64,000 bases of DNA from Ardenticatenales bacterium (GCA_020634575.1 JACKBM010000026.1:12546-76545), one strand, 5' to 3'; shown: positions 17,377-27,999, counted from the first letter of the stretch. Program-made: numbers and translations. Notes: generated by a model not told the origin, from the letters alone.

Positions 17377-19863
17377 ATGTTCTCTATCCAGCAGCTTATT
17401 GAACGGGTCTCGGCCGTCGACAATATCGCCTATTACCTGATCACATTGTTTGCGATTCAGGCGGGTCTGGCGCTGGCGCTCAGCCAATGGCGGCGGCAAC
17501 GGCGCGAACCGCTGGTCCGGCGTTTCCTGGTTGGCTCCCTGCTGCTGCTGGTCACCCGGCTGATCCTGTTTGTTTTTGTGCTCATAGCCCTGAATCAGGG
17601 TGACGAGCAGTTGAACCGCCAGCTTCTGCCCCTCGAAGCTGCGCTGAACACGGCGACGGTGCTACTCATTACCTGGATGCTGGTACCGCCCCCCGAGCGC
17701 CTGCCCCGGCTTACCCACATGCTGCTGGTATTAAGTCTGGCGGTCACGGGCCTGCTCTACTATTTGTTCCAAAATCAGTGGGCCTTGCAACCGCCGGAAA
17801 CCCTTTTTGCCGAAACAAATCTGGCCCGTATCTGGACCATCATCCAACTGGTCATATTGTTACTGGGTTTAGCGACGTTGCCGTTTACCGGCCGGTCCTA
17901 CAGCGAATGGCCCACCCACGCTACCATCATCGGCACCCTCATTGTGGCCCATACCGCTCACCTGATCGGCGCCGCCAACCCGCTCCTGGGTGCAAATCAG
18001 GCACCCTTCTGGCTCCGCCTCGGCTACCTGGTGGCCCTACCGCTGTTGGCTGTGGCCATTTATCGCTATAACCTGAGCTGGTTGGCCGTCGCCACGCACC
18101 ACAACCGGCCGCTAAACCAGCAAATCGCCGAAACGCTCAACCATAGCCAAAAACTACTGGAACATCCCGACATGAGCCGGCGCCTGCCCGAAGCGCTGGC
18201 CCTGGTGGAAAATCTGATCCCGGCCGAATGGACCGCGATCGGTGTGCTTTCGACCATCAATCCAGGTCACCTCCATGTGGTCAGCCGGCAGCTTGTCGGC
18301 GAGGAGCTGCGCCGGCAGGCCTGGGAGCTCAACCTGGCCGACTGGCCTTCCTTGCGCCTGGCTCTAAAACAACGCGACAGGGTCGAACTGGTCCACAACG
18401 GTCTGGGCGCTCGCCAGCTACGTGACCTGTACGCCGAGCTCAACGTCGGCGACCTCGGGCCTCTGCTGATTGAACCGCTCCATGCGGACAACGAGGAAGT
18501 CGGCGTCCTGCTGCTCGGCGCACCGGCCAAACAGGAAAAATGGCCTGTCCGGCAGACGAATTTACTAACGGCCCTGAGCCCTTTCCTGGCCCGCGTCATT
18601 GAAAATGCGCGCGACTATGAGCGGCAGCTACGCGAGCGCTCCACCATCACCCCCGGCCTGGACGAACACACAATTGCCGGCCGGTTAATGATCATGGAAA
18701 AGGAGCGTGACCAGGCCCGCAATCAGCTCGAAACATTGCGCCTGCAATTGCAGCGGGCCGAGGCCCGCGCCCTGGCCGAAGAGGCCCACGCCGTCGAACT
18801 GGCCCGCTCTATCGAGCAGATGGAAGCGGCCCGGGAACAGGCACGCGAGGCCAGGCGGCCGGAACCGCCCATCCATGCCCCACGCATCGAGGCATTGGAG
18901 TCGGAAATCGCCGCCTTGCGTGAATCGCTGCTGCAAGCTGAGGAAGCGCTGGCCCTGGCAGCCGCTCGCGACCGCGGTCTGAGTGCCGAATGGGTCGTTC
19001 AGGCTATCACCCGCTATTCGGCCGAACTGGAAACAACCCAGGCTGAGCTCCAGGCGTTGCGCTTCCGGCTCAGCGAGCAGGACCGCATCTCTTTGGATGA
19101 ATCCCTGGTCCTGCTGCTGGACGACCTGCGTACCCCGCTCACCAGCATCAACGGTTACACGGAACTATTGCTAACAGAATCGGCCGGGCTACTCACGCGC
19201 AGCCAGAAAGAATACACCGAACGCATCGGTAACAATGTCAACCGGATGCGCGCCATCCTGCAACAGATTGGTGATCGAGCCCGGCTGAGCGCGGCAGCCC
19301 CACCTGAGCCAGCCGCCGCCGCCAATGTCAACCAGGTCATCGAAATGGCCACGGACACGATCATCAACCAGTTGCACAGCCGGGCACTCTACCTTGACCT
19401 GGATCTGCCCGCCACGTTGCCGCCAGCCCCAATCCCCGAAGAAGCCCTATTCCGCATCGTGGCCCATCTGCTGAACAACGCCTGCCACGTCTCCCGCCCC
19501 AACAGCCGCGTTGGTCTGGTGGCCCAGGCCGGCGCCATCAATGAAACCGACGGCGCTAACGAGGTCCACCTCATCCGCTTCCTCAGCATTGCCGTCTCCG
19601 ACAGCAGCAAGGGATTGACGCCGGACGAATTACCGCTGGTCTTCTCCCCGGATCACAAGGGGCGCTTTGACTTTGTCGAAGGCATTCAGGATGCTCATGC
19701 ATTGACAGTCGCCAACGGCGGTCGGGTCTGGATCGAGAGCCAGGTTGGCGTGGGCAACAGCTTCATCGTGCTTCTCCCGCTCAAGGGCGAGATGCCGGCC
19801 ACGGCCCTGGTCAATGGCTATGATGCTGGCCGTTTCTTACTGGAGCGCGAACGGGTGGCATAG
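17377..19863 (+). CDS. Large membrane pseudo-histidine-kinase with GAF-like and coiled-coil regions
   Basis: About 828 residues. Seven or so membrane helices occupy residues 10-240, a GAF-like sensor about 260-420, a long Glu/Arg/Ala-rich coiled coil about 430-570, then HisKA-like and HATPase-like domains. The HisKA helix reads LLLDDLRTPLTSI where active kinases have SHELRTPL, so Asp582 replaces the His. In the ATPase part the N box survives (VAHLLNNAC) but G1 is DSSKGL and the G2 lid is lost (VEGIQDAHAL). It is probably a non-catalytic signalling scaffold. ATG 17377 is preferred over an upstream GTG. It is followed after one base by the LysM gene, so the pair likely acts together at the envelope. 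Confidence 0.8.
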   Translation: MFSIQQLIERVSAVDNIAYYLITLFAIQAGLALALSQWRRQRREPLVRRFLVGSLLLLVTRLILFVFVLIALNQGDEQLNRQLLPLEAALNTATVLLITWMLVPPPERLPRLTHMLLVLSLAVTGLLYYLFQNQWALQPPETLFAETNLARIWTIIQLVILLLGLATLPFTGRSYSEWPTHATIIGTLIVAHTAHLIGAANPLLGANQAPFWLRLGYLVALPLLAVAIYRYNLSWLAVATHHNRPLNQQIAETLNHSQKLLEHPDMSRRLPEALALVENLIPAEWTAIGVLSTINPGHLHVVSRQLVGEELRRQAWELNLADWPSLRLALKQRDRVELVHNGLGARQLRDLYAELNVGDLGPLLIEPLHADNEEVGVLLLGAPAKQEKWPVRQTNLLTALSPFLARVIENARDYERQLRERSTITPGLDEHTIAGRLMIMEKERDQARNQLETLRLQLQRAEARALAEEAHAVELARSIEQMEAAREQAREARRPEPPIHAPRIEALESEIAALRESLLQAEEALALAAARDRGLSAEWVVQAITRYSAELETTQAELQALRFRLSEQDRISLDESLVLLLDDLRTPLTSINGYTELLLTESAGLLTRSQKEYTERIGNNVNRMRAILQQIGDRARLSAAAPPEPAAAANVNQVIEMATDTIINQLHSRALYLDLDLPATLPPAPIPEEALFRIVAHLLNNACHVSRPNSRVGLVAQAGAINETDGANEVHLIRFLSIAVSDSSKGLTPDELPLVFSPDHKGRFDFVEGIQDAHALTVANGGRVWIESQVGVGNSFIVLLPLKGEMPATALVNGYDAGRFLLERERVA

Positions 19864-19864
19864 G

Positions 19865-20941
19865 ATGGAAGAGCAACCGGCCGGTCTCCTGCGCCGTTTT
19901 CTGGGCAGTATCATCACCGCCGCGATCGTCGGCCTTACCGTCTTTATGGCGCTGATCCTGACATTGTCAGATGGCCTGACGCCCCAGGACGTCGTCCTGG
20001 CCATCGAAACCCGGGTAAACCGCACGGCGCTTGAGCTTCGCCCCGCCTTCTTCGGCGCCACGCCCACAACGCCGACGGCCACCGCCAGCCCCGAACCCAC
20101 GCAAAGTAACATTGCCTCGGCTTCGGCCTCAGCCTCCATTCGACCACCCGTGTGTCAGCCACCGGCCGGTTGGATCCCCCTCACCGTCGCCCGCACGGAC
20201 ACACTGCTGCGCCTGGCCATCCGCTTTAATCTCGGCGCCGTCGAGTTAATGGAAGCCAACTGTCTGAGCAGTGACGCGCTGATTCCCGGCTCCACACTCT
20301 TCGTGCCGGCGGCCCCCCTGCCTACGCGCACACCTGCCCCTACAGCCGAAGCCTTTGCCTGCGGCCCGCCCGGCAATTGGGTGCAATACCAGGTCAAACC
20401 AGGGGATAATCTTTTCCGCATTTCGCTTGACCTCGGTGTCAGTATCGCCGAAATCTTGCAGGCCAATTGCCGCGAGCTCAATGACATCACGATAGCGGCC
20501 GGTGAGCAGATCTTCTTGCCCGGTATTCCGGTTAATTCCGGTCCGCCTTCAGCAACCACCAACACGCCCACCGCCACGCCCGAAGCGACTCTCACGCCGC
20601 TCCCATCAGCCACTAGCACACCACAGCCCACCGCTTCGCATACACCAACGCCGCCCAATACTCCCACGCCGCCACCGCCCATCACGGCAACGCCCAGCAA
20701 CACGCCCGTCCCCCCATCGCCCACGGCAACCGGTACGGCCGTGCCCCCGACACCAACCCATACCCCCACCAGCACAACGGCGCCGCCCACGCCAACGCAT
20801 ACACCAACGTCAACGCCTACCGTGTCACCTACCAGCTCGCCCACCAATACGGCTACACCCACTCCCACCAACACTGTAGCGCCGCCCACCGCAACGCCTA
20901 CGCCTGTCCCACCAACCAACACCCCTACGCCTACGCCGTGA
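19865..20941 (+). CDS. Membrane-anchored double-LysM protein with Thr/Pro-rich tail
   Basis: 358 residues: a short cytoplasmic start, one membrane helix (about 12-35), a Thr/Pro linker, LysM 1 (about 98-150, LTVARTDTLLRLAIRFNL) and LysM 2 (about 175-225, YQVKPGDNLFRISLDLG), then about 130 residues built almost only from Thr, Pro, Ser and Ala in TPT-like repeats. LysM binds N-acetylglucosamine-containing polymers; the tail resembles a spacer or a glycosylated stalk. The ATG at 19865 lies one base after the pseudo-kinase stop; an earlier in-frame start inside that gene is unlikely. No sortase or autotransporter signal ends the protein. Confidence 0.85.
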   Translation: MEEQPAGLLRRFLGSIITAAIVGLTVFMALILTLSDGLTPQDVVLAIETRVNRTALELRPAFFGATPTTPTATASPEPTQSNIASASASASIRPPVCQPPAGWIPLTVARTDTLLRLAIRFNLGAVELMEANCLSSDALIPGSTLFVPAAPLPTRTPAPTAEAFACGPPGNWVQYQVKPGDNLFRISLDLGVSIAEILQANCRELNDITIAAGEQIFLPGIPVNSGPPSATTNTPTATPEATLTPLPSATSTPQPTASHTPTPPNTPTPPPPITATPSNTPVPPSPTATGTAVPPTPTHTPTSTTAPPTPTHTPTSTPTVSPTSSPTNTATPTPTNTVAPPTATPTPVPPTNTPTPTP

Positions 20942-20968
20942 CCGATTGGCGATTAAAGCGTCTCTCTG

Positions 20969-20977
20969 TGCTATAAT
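20969..20977 (+). promoter_or_regulatory. Extended -10 promoter (TGCTATAAT)
   Basis: TG-C-TATAAT followed by CCG, identical over twelve bases to the element at 17324. It lies about 87 bases before the rfbH-like gene and probably drives the sugar operon. A weak TTGGCG is found 20 bases upstream. Confidence 0.6.
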
Positions 20978-21063
20978 CCGCGTGTTTTGTCAGGGAAAAG
21001 CACCCTGGCCATCGATGGCGCTGCTCACAGCCGCGCCCTGACAGCAAGCTGAGATATTCGCAC

Positions 21064-22380
21064 ATGTCCGAAGCTGAAAAGCTCCGTCAATCTATCCTGG
21101 AACAGGTTGAGGCCTACTACCAGCTGGTCCACGCGGGCAAACCGTTCGTGGCCGGCGAATCCCGCGTCCATTATGCCGGCCGGGTATTTGACGAGACTGA
21201 ACTGCAAAACATGGTCTCATCCGTGCTGGACTTCTGGTTAACGGCCGGCCCCTACGCCCAGCAATTTGAGAATGCCCTGGGTCGCTTCCTTGGCGTTCGT
21301 GAAATCGTACCCGTCAACTCTGGCTCTTCGGCGAATCTCGTGGCCGTCACCACGCTCTGTTCGTCCCAACTGGACAATCCCTTACGCCCTGGCGACGAGG
21401 TTATTGTGCCGGCTGCCAGCTTCCCGACCACGGTGAACCCCATCATTCAGAACCAGCTGGTGCCGGTCTTTATCGACAGCAACCTGGCTGACCTGAATCT
21501 GGATCCGGGCCAACTGGAAGAAGCGCTATCCCCCCGCACCCGAGCCGTGATGTTTGCCCATACGCTGGGCAACCCGGCCGATATGGACGCCGTTATGGCG
21601 TTTGTACGCCAGCATGATCTGTACCTGATTGAAGACGCCTGTGACGCGCTGGGCTCCACCTGGGACGGCCAATTCGTCGGCACCTTTGGCGAGCTGGCCA
21701 CGCTCAGTTTCTACCCGGCCCACCACATCACCGTCGGCGAAGGCGGCGCAGTGTTCACCAATCGGCCGAAGCTGGCCAAGATCGCGCGTGCGGTGCGGGA
21801 TTGGGGCCGGGATTGCTGGTGTGGCTACGACAGCCCGGTGAATGGCAAATGCGGCATCCGTTTTGAGCGTGAGATTCCCGGCATGCCTGGCTATTACGAC
21901 CATCGCTACTACTACACTGAAATCGGCTACAACCTCAAGTTGACCGATCCCCAGGCGGCGATGGGCGTAGCCCAGGTTGAGAAGCTGCCGGAATTTGTGG
22001 CCAGACGGCGGCACAATTTTCATTATCTGTATGCCGGGCTGCGCCAATATGAGGATTTCCTGCGTCTGCCCCAGTGGCACCCCAGAGCCGATCCCGCCTG
22101 GTTTGCCTTCCCGCTGCTTCTCAACGAAAATCTACCCTTTCAGCGGCACGACCTGACCCGCTTCTTGGAACTCAACCATATCGAAACCAGGCTGCTCTTT
22201 GCCGGCAATATTCTGAAACAGCCGGCTTACCAGGAAATCAACGCTCGCCAGATCGGCGCCCTCCCGGTTGCGGACCGCATCCTGAAGGACGCCTTTTTTG
22301 TGGGTGTCTTCCCGGGCCTGACTGAGCCGCATCTTGACTACATGATCGAGACGTTCGGCCGCTTCTTCAGCAAGTATTGA
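21064..22380 (+). CDS. rfbH: CDP-4-keto-6-deoxyglucose-3-dehydratase-like protein (RfbH/E1 type)
   Basis: 438 residues, DegT/DnrJ aminotransferase fold. Where aminotransferases carry the PLP lysine, this protein has His220 (YPAHHITVGEGG), the hallmark of the PMP-dependent 3-dehydratase E1. The iron-sulfur ligands are also visible: Cys193 (EDACDALG), Cys251 and Cys253 (RDCWCGY) and Cys263 (GKCGIRF); the last gap is X9 where the classical enzyme has X7. It removes the 3-hydroxyl of a nucleotide-linked 4-keto-6-deoxyhexose on the way to 3,6-dideoxyhexoses of surface polysaccharides. The reductase partner and sugar-nucleotide genes are not in this window. Confidence 0.9.
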   Translation: MSEAEKLRQSILEQVEAYYQLVHAGKPFVAGESRVHYAGRVFDETELQNMVSSVLDFWLTAGPYAQQFENALGRFLGVREIVPVNSGSSANLVAVTTLCSSQLDNPLRPGDEVIVPAASFPTTVNPIIQNQLVPVFIDSNLADLNLDPGQLEEALSPRTRAVMFAHTLGNPADMDAVMAFVRQHDLYLIEDACDALGSTWDGQFVGTFGELATLSFYPAHHITVGEGGAVFTNRPKLAKIARAVRDWGRDCWCGYDSPVNGKCGIRFEREIPGMPGYYDHRYYYTEIGYNLKLTDPQAAMGVAQVEKLPEFVARRRHNFHYLYAGLRQYEDFLRLPQWHPRADPAWFAFPLLLNENLPFQRHDLTRFLELNHIETRLLFAGNILKQPAYQEINARQIGALPVADRILKDAFFVGVFPGLTEPHLDYMIETFGRFFSKY

Positions 22381-22412
22381 TATTCTGCTTGTCGAAGGGC
22401 GCCAGGATTTGC

Positions 22413-23195
22413 ATGCGTATGAATAAATTGTCCGTCATCATCTGCTGCTACAACGAGGTGGCCTCAATTCAGGAGATCATCGCCGCCACCAAGGCAGTTA
22501 ATTTAGGTTCAAACTGGGGCCGGGAGATCATCGTTGTCGATAACTTCTCCACCGATGGCACCCGGGAGATCCTGCAGCAGATCGATGATCCGGAAATCGT
22601 CACCCTGTTTCACGAGGTGAATAAGGGCAAGGGTGCTTCCATTCGGACCGGCATCGCCCATATGACCGGTAACTACTTTTTTATTCAGGATGCGGATACA
22701 GAATATGATCCGGCCGAACAGAGCAAATTCTGCCAGCTGGCGGAAAAGACGGGAGCGGCCGCCATTTTCGGCTCACGTGTCCTGGGTGGCGAGATCAAAT
22801 CCCGGTACCGCAGCACCTTGCTGGCCAACCGTTCCCTGACCTGGCTGACCAACCTGCTGTTCCGTGGCAAGCTCACCGATGTAGCCACCGCCTCCAAAAT
22901 GGTCCGGGCCGATGTCGCCCAATCCCTCAACCTCACCTGTTCCGGTTTTGACCTTGACTTCGAACTCCCAAACAAGATTCTGCTGAGTGGCCATCAGATC
23001 CTGGAAATCCCAATCAGTTACAACCCCCGCAGTTACGAAGAAGGCAAGAAAATAAAAACACGCGATGCCCTCGCGGCGGTCTATACGATGTTACGCGACC
23101 GCCTCGGCCTCTCGCCCGCGCTGAAACATGGTGCCGCCACCAATCCTGCCTCAACCGAGGCGCAATACAGCACCATTCCACACAATAAATCATAA
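22413..23195 (+). CDS. Family 2 glycosyltransferase (dolichol-phosphate-mannose-synthase-like)
   Basis: 260 residues, GT-A fold. It carries the GT2 start SVIICCYNE, nucleotide-binding VVDNFSTDGT and the metal-binding QDADTEYDP. It ends without membrane helices, as in short polyprenyl-phosphate glycosyltransferases. The ATG at 22413 follows AGGA at a normal distance; the upstream in-frame start at 22377 would overlap the rfbH stop and add an unlikely extension. Lying between the dehydratase and a PfkB kinase, it probably transfers a sugar to a lipid or glycan of the envelope; donor and acceptor are unknown. Confidence 0.88.
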   Translation: MRMNKLSVIICCYNEVASIQEIIAATKAVNLGSNWGREIIVVDNFSTDGTREILQQIDDPEIVTLFHEVNKGKGASIRTGIAHMTGNYFFIQDADTEYDPAEQSKFCQLAEKTGAAAIFGSRVLGGEIKSRYRSTLLANRSLTWLTNLLFRGKLTDVATASKMVRADVAQSLNLTCSGFDLDFELPNKILLSGHQILEIPISYNPRSYEEGKKIKTRDALAAVYTMLRDRLGLSPALKHGAATNPASTEAQYSTIPHNKS

Positions 23196-23204
23196 GGATT
23201 GCAG

Positions 23205-24170
23205 ATGAACATCGTCGTTACCGGCTCCATTGCCTACGATTATCTCATGTCGTTTCCTGGCCGCTTTGCCGACAACCTGCTGCCAGATCAATTGCATAAT
23301 ATCAGCGTCAGCTTCCTCGTCGATGACATGAAGCGCCAGCGCGGCGGCATCGCCCCCAATATCGCCTACACCATGGCCTTGCTGGGCGGGCGCCCGCGCA
23401 TCATGGCTACCGCCGGGCAGGATTTCTACGAATACAAAAACAGCCTGGATGAGATGGGGGTTGATACGTCGGCCATCAAGATCTTTGATGACATTTTTAC
23501 GGCCTCATTTTTCGTCAACACAGACCTGGACCAGAATCAAATCGCCTCCTTCTTTACCGGAGCGATGGCGCATGCGCGCGAAGTCACCTTCGCGACCCAT
23601 GCCGCCGATGCTGAGCTGGCGATCATTTCGCCTAACGAGCCCGGCGCCATGCGCTACTATTGTGAAGAATGCAAACGGCTCGGTATCCCCTACATCTATG
23701 ATCCCAGCCAGCAAACCGCCCGCGCCACCGCTGAGGATTTGTTGGTCGGGATTCAGGGAGCAGCCCTGCTGACAGTTAATGAATATGAACTGTCGTTGAT
23801 TCGCGAGAAGACGGGCATGGCCAAAAAAGATATCCTGGAGAGCGCCAGCGGCCTGTTAATTACCCAGGCTGACGAAGGCGCATTGCTTTACGTGGACGGC
23901 GACTGTTTTGACATTCCGGCCGTACCGCCGCACCATATCATCGAGCCTACCGGCGCCGGCGACGCCTTCCGGGCCGGGCTCATGCGCGGTATTGAATTGG
24001 GGTTGCCCTGGTCGGTCGCCGGCCGGATGGGCTCACTGTCGGCCACCTATTGCCTGGAACAGCTGGGGACGCAAAACCACCGCTTCTCGCCGGCCGAATT
24101 TGTGGAGCGCTACCGGCAACATTTTGACGATGAGGGACAACTTGATATTCTACTAGGTGGTAACAAGTAG
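23205..24170 (+). CDS. PfkB-family kinase, possibly adenosine kinase
   Basis: 321 residues, ribokinase fold. Signature 1 is GGIAPNIAYTMALLGG and signature 2 is EPTGAGDAFRAG with the catalytic Asp in GAGD. The N-terminal part (VTGSIAYDYLMSFPGRF and the RQRGGIAPN motif) resembles bacterial adenosine or nucleoside kinases of the PfkB group. The next gene encodes S-adenosylhomocysteine hydrolase, whose product adenosine must be removed, so adenosine phosphorylation is an attractive inference; a sugar kinase role with the upstream sugar genes is the alternative. Start at ATG 23205 behind AAGGA. Confidence 0.82.
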   Translation: MNIVVTGSIAYDYLMSFPGRFADNLLPDQLHNISVSFLVDDMKRQRGGIAPNIAYTMALLGGRPRIMATAGQDFYEYKNSLDEMGVDTSAIKIFDDIFTASFFVNTDLDQNQIASFFTGAMAHAREVTFATHAADAELAIISPNEPGAMRYYCEECKRLGIPYIYDPSQQTARATAEDLLVGIQGAALLTVNEYELSLIREKTGMAKKDILESASGLLITQADEGALLYVDGDCFDIPAVPPHHIIEPTGAGDAFRAGLMRGIELGLPWSVAGRMGSLSATYCLEQLGTQNHRFSPAEFVERYRQHFDDEGQLDILLGGNK

Positions 24171-24216
24171 AATACCCCCTTCTTTCCGTAACGATTTACC
24201 AACTGAGTCACTTTTC

Positions 24217-25628
<1,412 letters not shown>

Positions 25629-25687
25629 TCGTTTATTCCGGCGTCGTTGCTTTTTAACGACATTTCAACCGAACCCATCGACGGCCA

Positions 25688-25696
25688 TGTTACAAT
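25688..25696 (+). promoter_or_regulatory. Extended -10 promoter (TGTTACAAT)
   Basis: TG-T-TACAAT lies about 50 bases before the B-box membrane protein gene in the gap after ahcY. No convincing -35 box is present. It probably serves the two small membrane-protein genes downstream. Confidence 0.45.
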
Positions 25697-25747
25697 GCTG
25701 CCGTATGATGGGTTCGGTTTTCCATTTCAGGACGGTGAGCAAGTATC

Positions 25748-26281
25748 ATGACCAGTTGCACATATCATCCCAGCCATAACGCCATTGAGTCCTGTGAGGT
25801 CTGTGGCGATGGCTTGTGTGGACTTTGCCTCTGGTACACCGACGATGGCCATCGCCTCTGCGAAAAACATGCCCGCGAACGGCAGGCAGCCGGACAAACG
25901 GTGATCTCGCCGGAAACCTACCAGGAAGCCATTCCCGGCACGATCTCCCTCAAAACCGAAGGAACCTTCACTCCAGACCGGGACGGCATCTATCGCGGCA
26001 ACCAGACAGACCTGAGCGCTCTGATTGCGGCCATGCTCAGTCTGACCACGCTGGCCAGCTGCTTTGGCGGCATTTACTGCATGCCCATCCTGGCGCTGAT
26101 CCTGGGTGCTATCGCCTATCGCAATGCCAATATTGCCATTGATGGTCAGCGCACGAAGGTTCTGTCTATCGTGGGCATGACCGCCGGCGGCCTGTTTGTC
26201 CTGATGATCGGCTGTTTCGTGCTGATGTACGTCGGCATGATCATTTTTGCCGTTACCGCTTCTTCAACCACTGCACCGTAG
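25748..26281 (+). CDS. B-box-type zinc-finger membrane protein
   Basis: 177 residues. Residues 4-45 carry regularly spaced zinc ligands (CTYH, CEVCGDGLCGLC, HRLCEKH) like a B-box zinc finger. A polar linker follows, and residues 90-177 form two or three membrane helices of DUF4190 type, with the charged loop YRNANIAIDGQRTK between them. Such proteins are frequent in Chloroflexota and Actinobacteria; function unknown, perhaps a zinc-dependent adaptor at the membrane. The Gln/Pro-rich TAP end is short. It lies 17 bases upstream of a PAP2-like gene on the same strand. Confidence 0.75.
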   Translation: MTSCTYHPSHNAIESCEVCGDGLCGLCLWYTDDGHRLCEKHARERQAAGQTVISPETYQEAIPGTISLKTEGTFTPDRDGIYRGNQTDLSALIAAMLSLTTLASCFGGIYCMPILALILGAIAYRNANIAIDGQRTKVLSIVGMTAGGLFVLMIGCFVLMYVGMIIFAVTASSTTAP

Positions 26282-26298
26282 CCCTCCAGAACTGTTTA

Positions 26299-26922
26299 AT
26301 GCCCACCCCCAAAGATATGCAAGCGGGCGACCGCGTTGGCCTGGTCAAGGCAGCCCGAATTTTCTCGAATGTTATTAGCCCGCCGATTATGTTTGCCGCG
26401 CTCGGGCTGGCAATTGCCCTGAGTGAGCGGCCCTTCTGGCCGGGTTTCGGCTGGGCCTGGGTTTACGGCTTGCTGATTTCGGGCGCCCCCATTCTGGTTG
26501 TGCTGTTCTTGCTCTACACCAACCGGATTGCTGAATTGCACATGAGCAATACGCGCGAACGGCACATCCCCTACATCAGCGCTGTGTTTTTTGCGGTTGT
26601 GGCCTATTTGATTTTGCGGTTTGCGGGAGGACCGGCCGGTCTCATCTGCCTGGCCATCTTCAACATCATCGAGCTGAGCGCCCTTGGAATCATCAATGCC
26701 TACTGGCTCATCAGTCTGCATTCGGCCGGGATGACGGCGACGGTGGTTATTGTGGCGTTGGTCTTTGGCTGGCTGCCGGCACTCTGTTTGCTGCCCCTGC
26801 TTTTGCTGGTCGTCTATGCCCGCCTCTTTCTCAAGCGCCACAACATGGCCCAGATCCTGGCTGGAATTGCTCTGGGCGCTGGCGCTGTACTGATACTGGT
26901 TCCCTTTGGTTGCTTCACCTAA
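26299..26922 (+). CDS. PAP2-like integral membrane protein
   Basis: 207 residues with six hydrophobic segments. Late motifs recall the PAP2 phosphatase site: SLHSAGMTAT (motif 2, with the His) and RLFLKRHNMAQILAG (motif 3, with Arg and His). The first motif (KxxxxxxRP) is weak: only TRERHIPY is seen. A lipid phosphatase or phosphotransferase role is therefore possible but activity is uncertain. It ends 13 bases before the convergent dus gene. Confidence 0.6.
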   Translation: MPTPKDMQAGDRVGLVKAARIFSNVISPPIMFAALGLAIALSERPFWPGFGWAWVYGLLISGAPILVVLFLLYTNRIAELHMSNTRERHIPYISAVFFAVVAYLILRFAGGPAGLICLAIFNIIELSALGIINAYWLISLHSAGMTATVVIVALVFGWLPALCLLPLLLLVVYARLFLKRHNMAQILAGIALGAGAVLILVPFGCFT

Positions 26923-26934
26923 GGTGGGGACAGT

Positions 26935-27942
26935 TCAGGCAATCGCTTCACGCTGCTCGGCCAACATCGCCTCCATTTCCGCCACAATGGCGTAGAGGGG
27001 TTCTGGTTCCTTGATTTTCATCAGCCGGGGCAAGAAACCATCCAGAACCGCAAAACCTTCGACATAGCGGCGCAGATGTTTGCGAAACATGATGATGGCA
27101 TGGGAGGTGTCGTAGTAGGCCAACATCGCCGCCAGGTGAAGACGGATGGCCGCGAATAACTCAGCTACAGTTAAATCCTCACGACTTTTGCGGGCCAGCA
27201 GCCAGGGGTTGCCGATGGCGCCCCGCCCAATCATCACCCCATCGCAGCCGGTATACGCCAGCATGCGATCAATATCGGCCGGTTCCCGCACATCGCCATT
27301 GCCAATGACCGGGACAGAAACGGCTTGCTTCAGGGCGGCGATAGCATCCCAATCGGCGCTGCCGTTATATTTCTGCTCTTTGGTACGGCCGTGGATGGCG
27401 ATCAGTGCAGCGCCATTGTCCTCGAGGATGCGGCCAATCTCCAGAAAGTTCTTTTGCTCATCCCAGCCCAGCCGGATCTTGCCCGTGATCGGCACCTGCA
27501 AATGGCGGTTGAGCAGGGCAAACGTCTCCGCGATGACCTCAGGTTGACGCATCATGCCCACACCGGCGCCACGCCCACTCACCCGCCGCGTCGAGCAGCC
27601 CATGTTGATGTCGATAATATCCGGCCCCCAGGCCTCGATGCGCTGGGCGGCTGCCAGAATGGTCTGGGGATTGTTGCCGAAGATCTGGAACACCATCGGC
27701 TTTTCGCCCGGCGCCTTGTGCAGCAGTTCCCAATAGCGGTTGGGCTTGCGGGTCAGCAGCATCTCCACGGCGACAAACTCCGTGTAATGCATCGCCGAAC
27801 CAAAGGCACGGCAAACCTGCCGATAAGGCACATCAGAATAGCCGGCCATCGGCGACAAAATCGTATCACCATAAACCGGGACATCCCGGACGTAGAACTT
27901 AGGCTCCAAACTCACCACGCCATTGTACGCCACGTTGGCCAA
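26935..27942 (-). CDS. dus: tRNA-dihydrouridine synthase
   Basis: 335 residues, FMN-dependent TIM barrel plus helical C-terminal domain. It carries the substrate-gate motif SPMAGYSDVPYR, the catalytic Cys in INMGC, the FMN-phosphate motifs IHGRTKEQ and VIGNGDV, and MIGRGAIGNPW. It reduces uridine in the D loop of tRNAs. Oddly, the catalytic loop reads GCSTRRVSGRGAG instead of the usual GCPxxxVxxxxAG, but the Cys is kept. It is followed by miaA on the same strand with a palindromic repeat cluster in the short gap, so tRNA modification genes are grouped here. Confidence 0.93.
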   Translation of the reverse strand: MANVAYNGVVSLEPKFYVRDVPVYGDTILSPMAGYSDVPYRQVCRAFGSAMHYTEFVAVEMLLTRKPNRYWELLHKAPGEKPMVFQIFGNNPQTILAAAQRIEAWGPDIIDINMGCSTRRVSGRGAGVGMMRQPEVIAETFALLNRHLQVPITGKIRLGWDEQKNFLEIGRILEDNGAALIAIHGRTKEQKYNGSADWDAIAALKQAVSVPVIGNGDVREPADIDRMLAYTGCDGVMIGRGAIGNPWLLARKSREDLTVAELFAAIRLHLAAMLAYYDTSHAIIMFRKHLRRYVEGFAVLDGFLPRLMKIKEPEPLYAIVAEMEAMLAEQREAIA

Positions 27943-27999
27943 CCTGACAGGTTGGCCGACCCGACGGGTTGCCTAACCCGTCGGGTTGGTCAACCCCTC
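27941..27999. repeat. ACCCG(A/T)CGGGT palindrome cluster A
   Basis: Three palindromic units at a 17-base period: a diverged ACCTGACAGGT (27942), ACCCGACGGGT (27959) and ACCCGTCGGGT (27976). They are followed by CAACCCCTC (27991-27999). The cluster covers the dus start region and runs into the 3' end of miaA, so the last MiaA residues (LTNPTG) are encoded by the repeat. Related clusters lie at 54992, 59289 and 62620. Confidence 0.8.

Noticed and set aside
20155..20922. Long open frame opposite the LysM protein
   Set aside because: Low-complexity antisense of the Thr/Pro tail; no domain.
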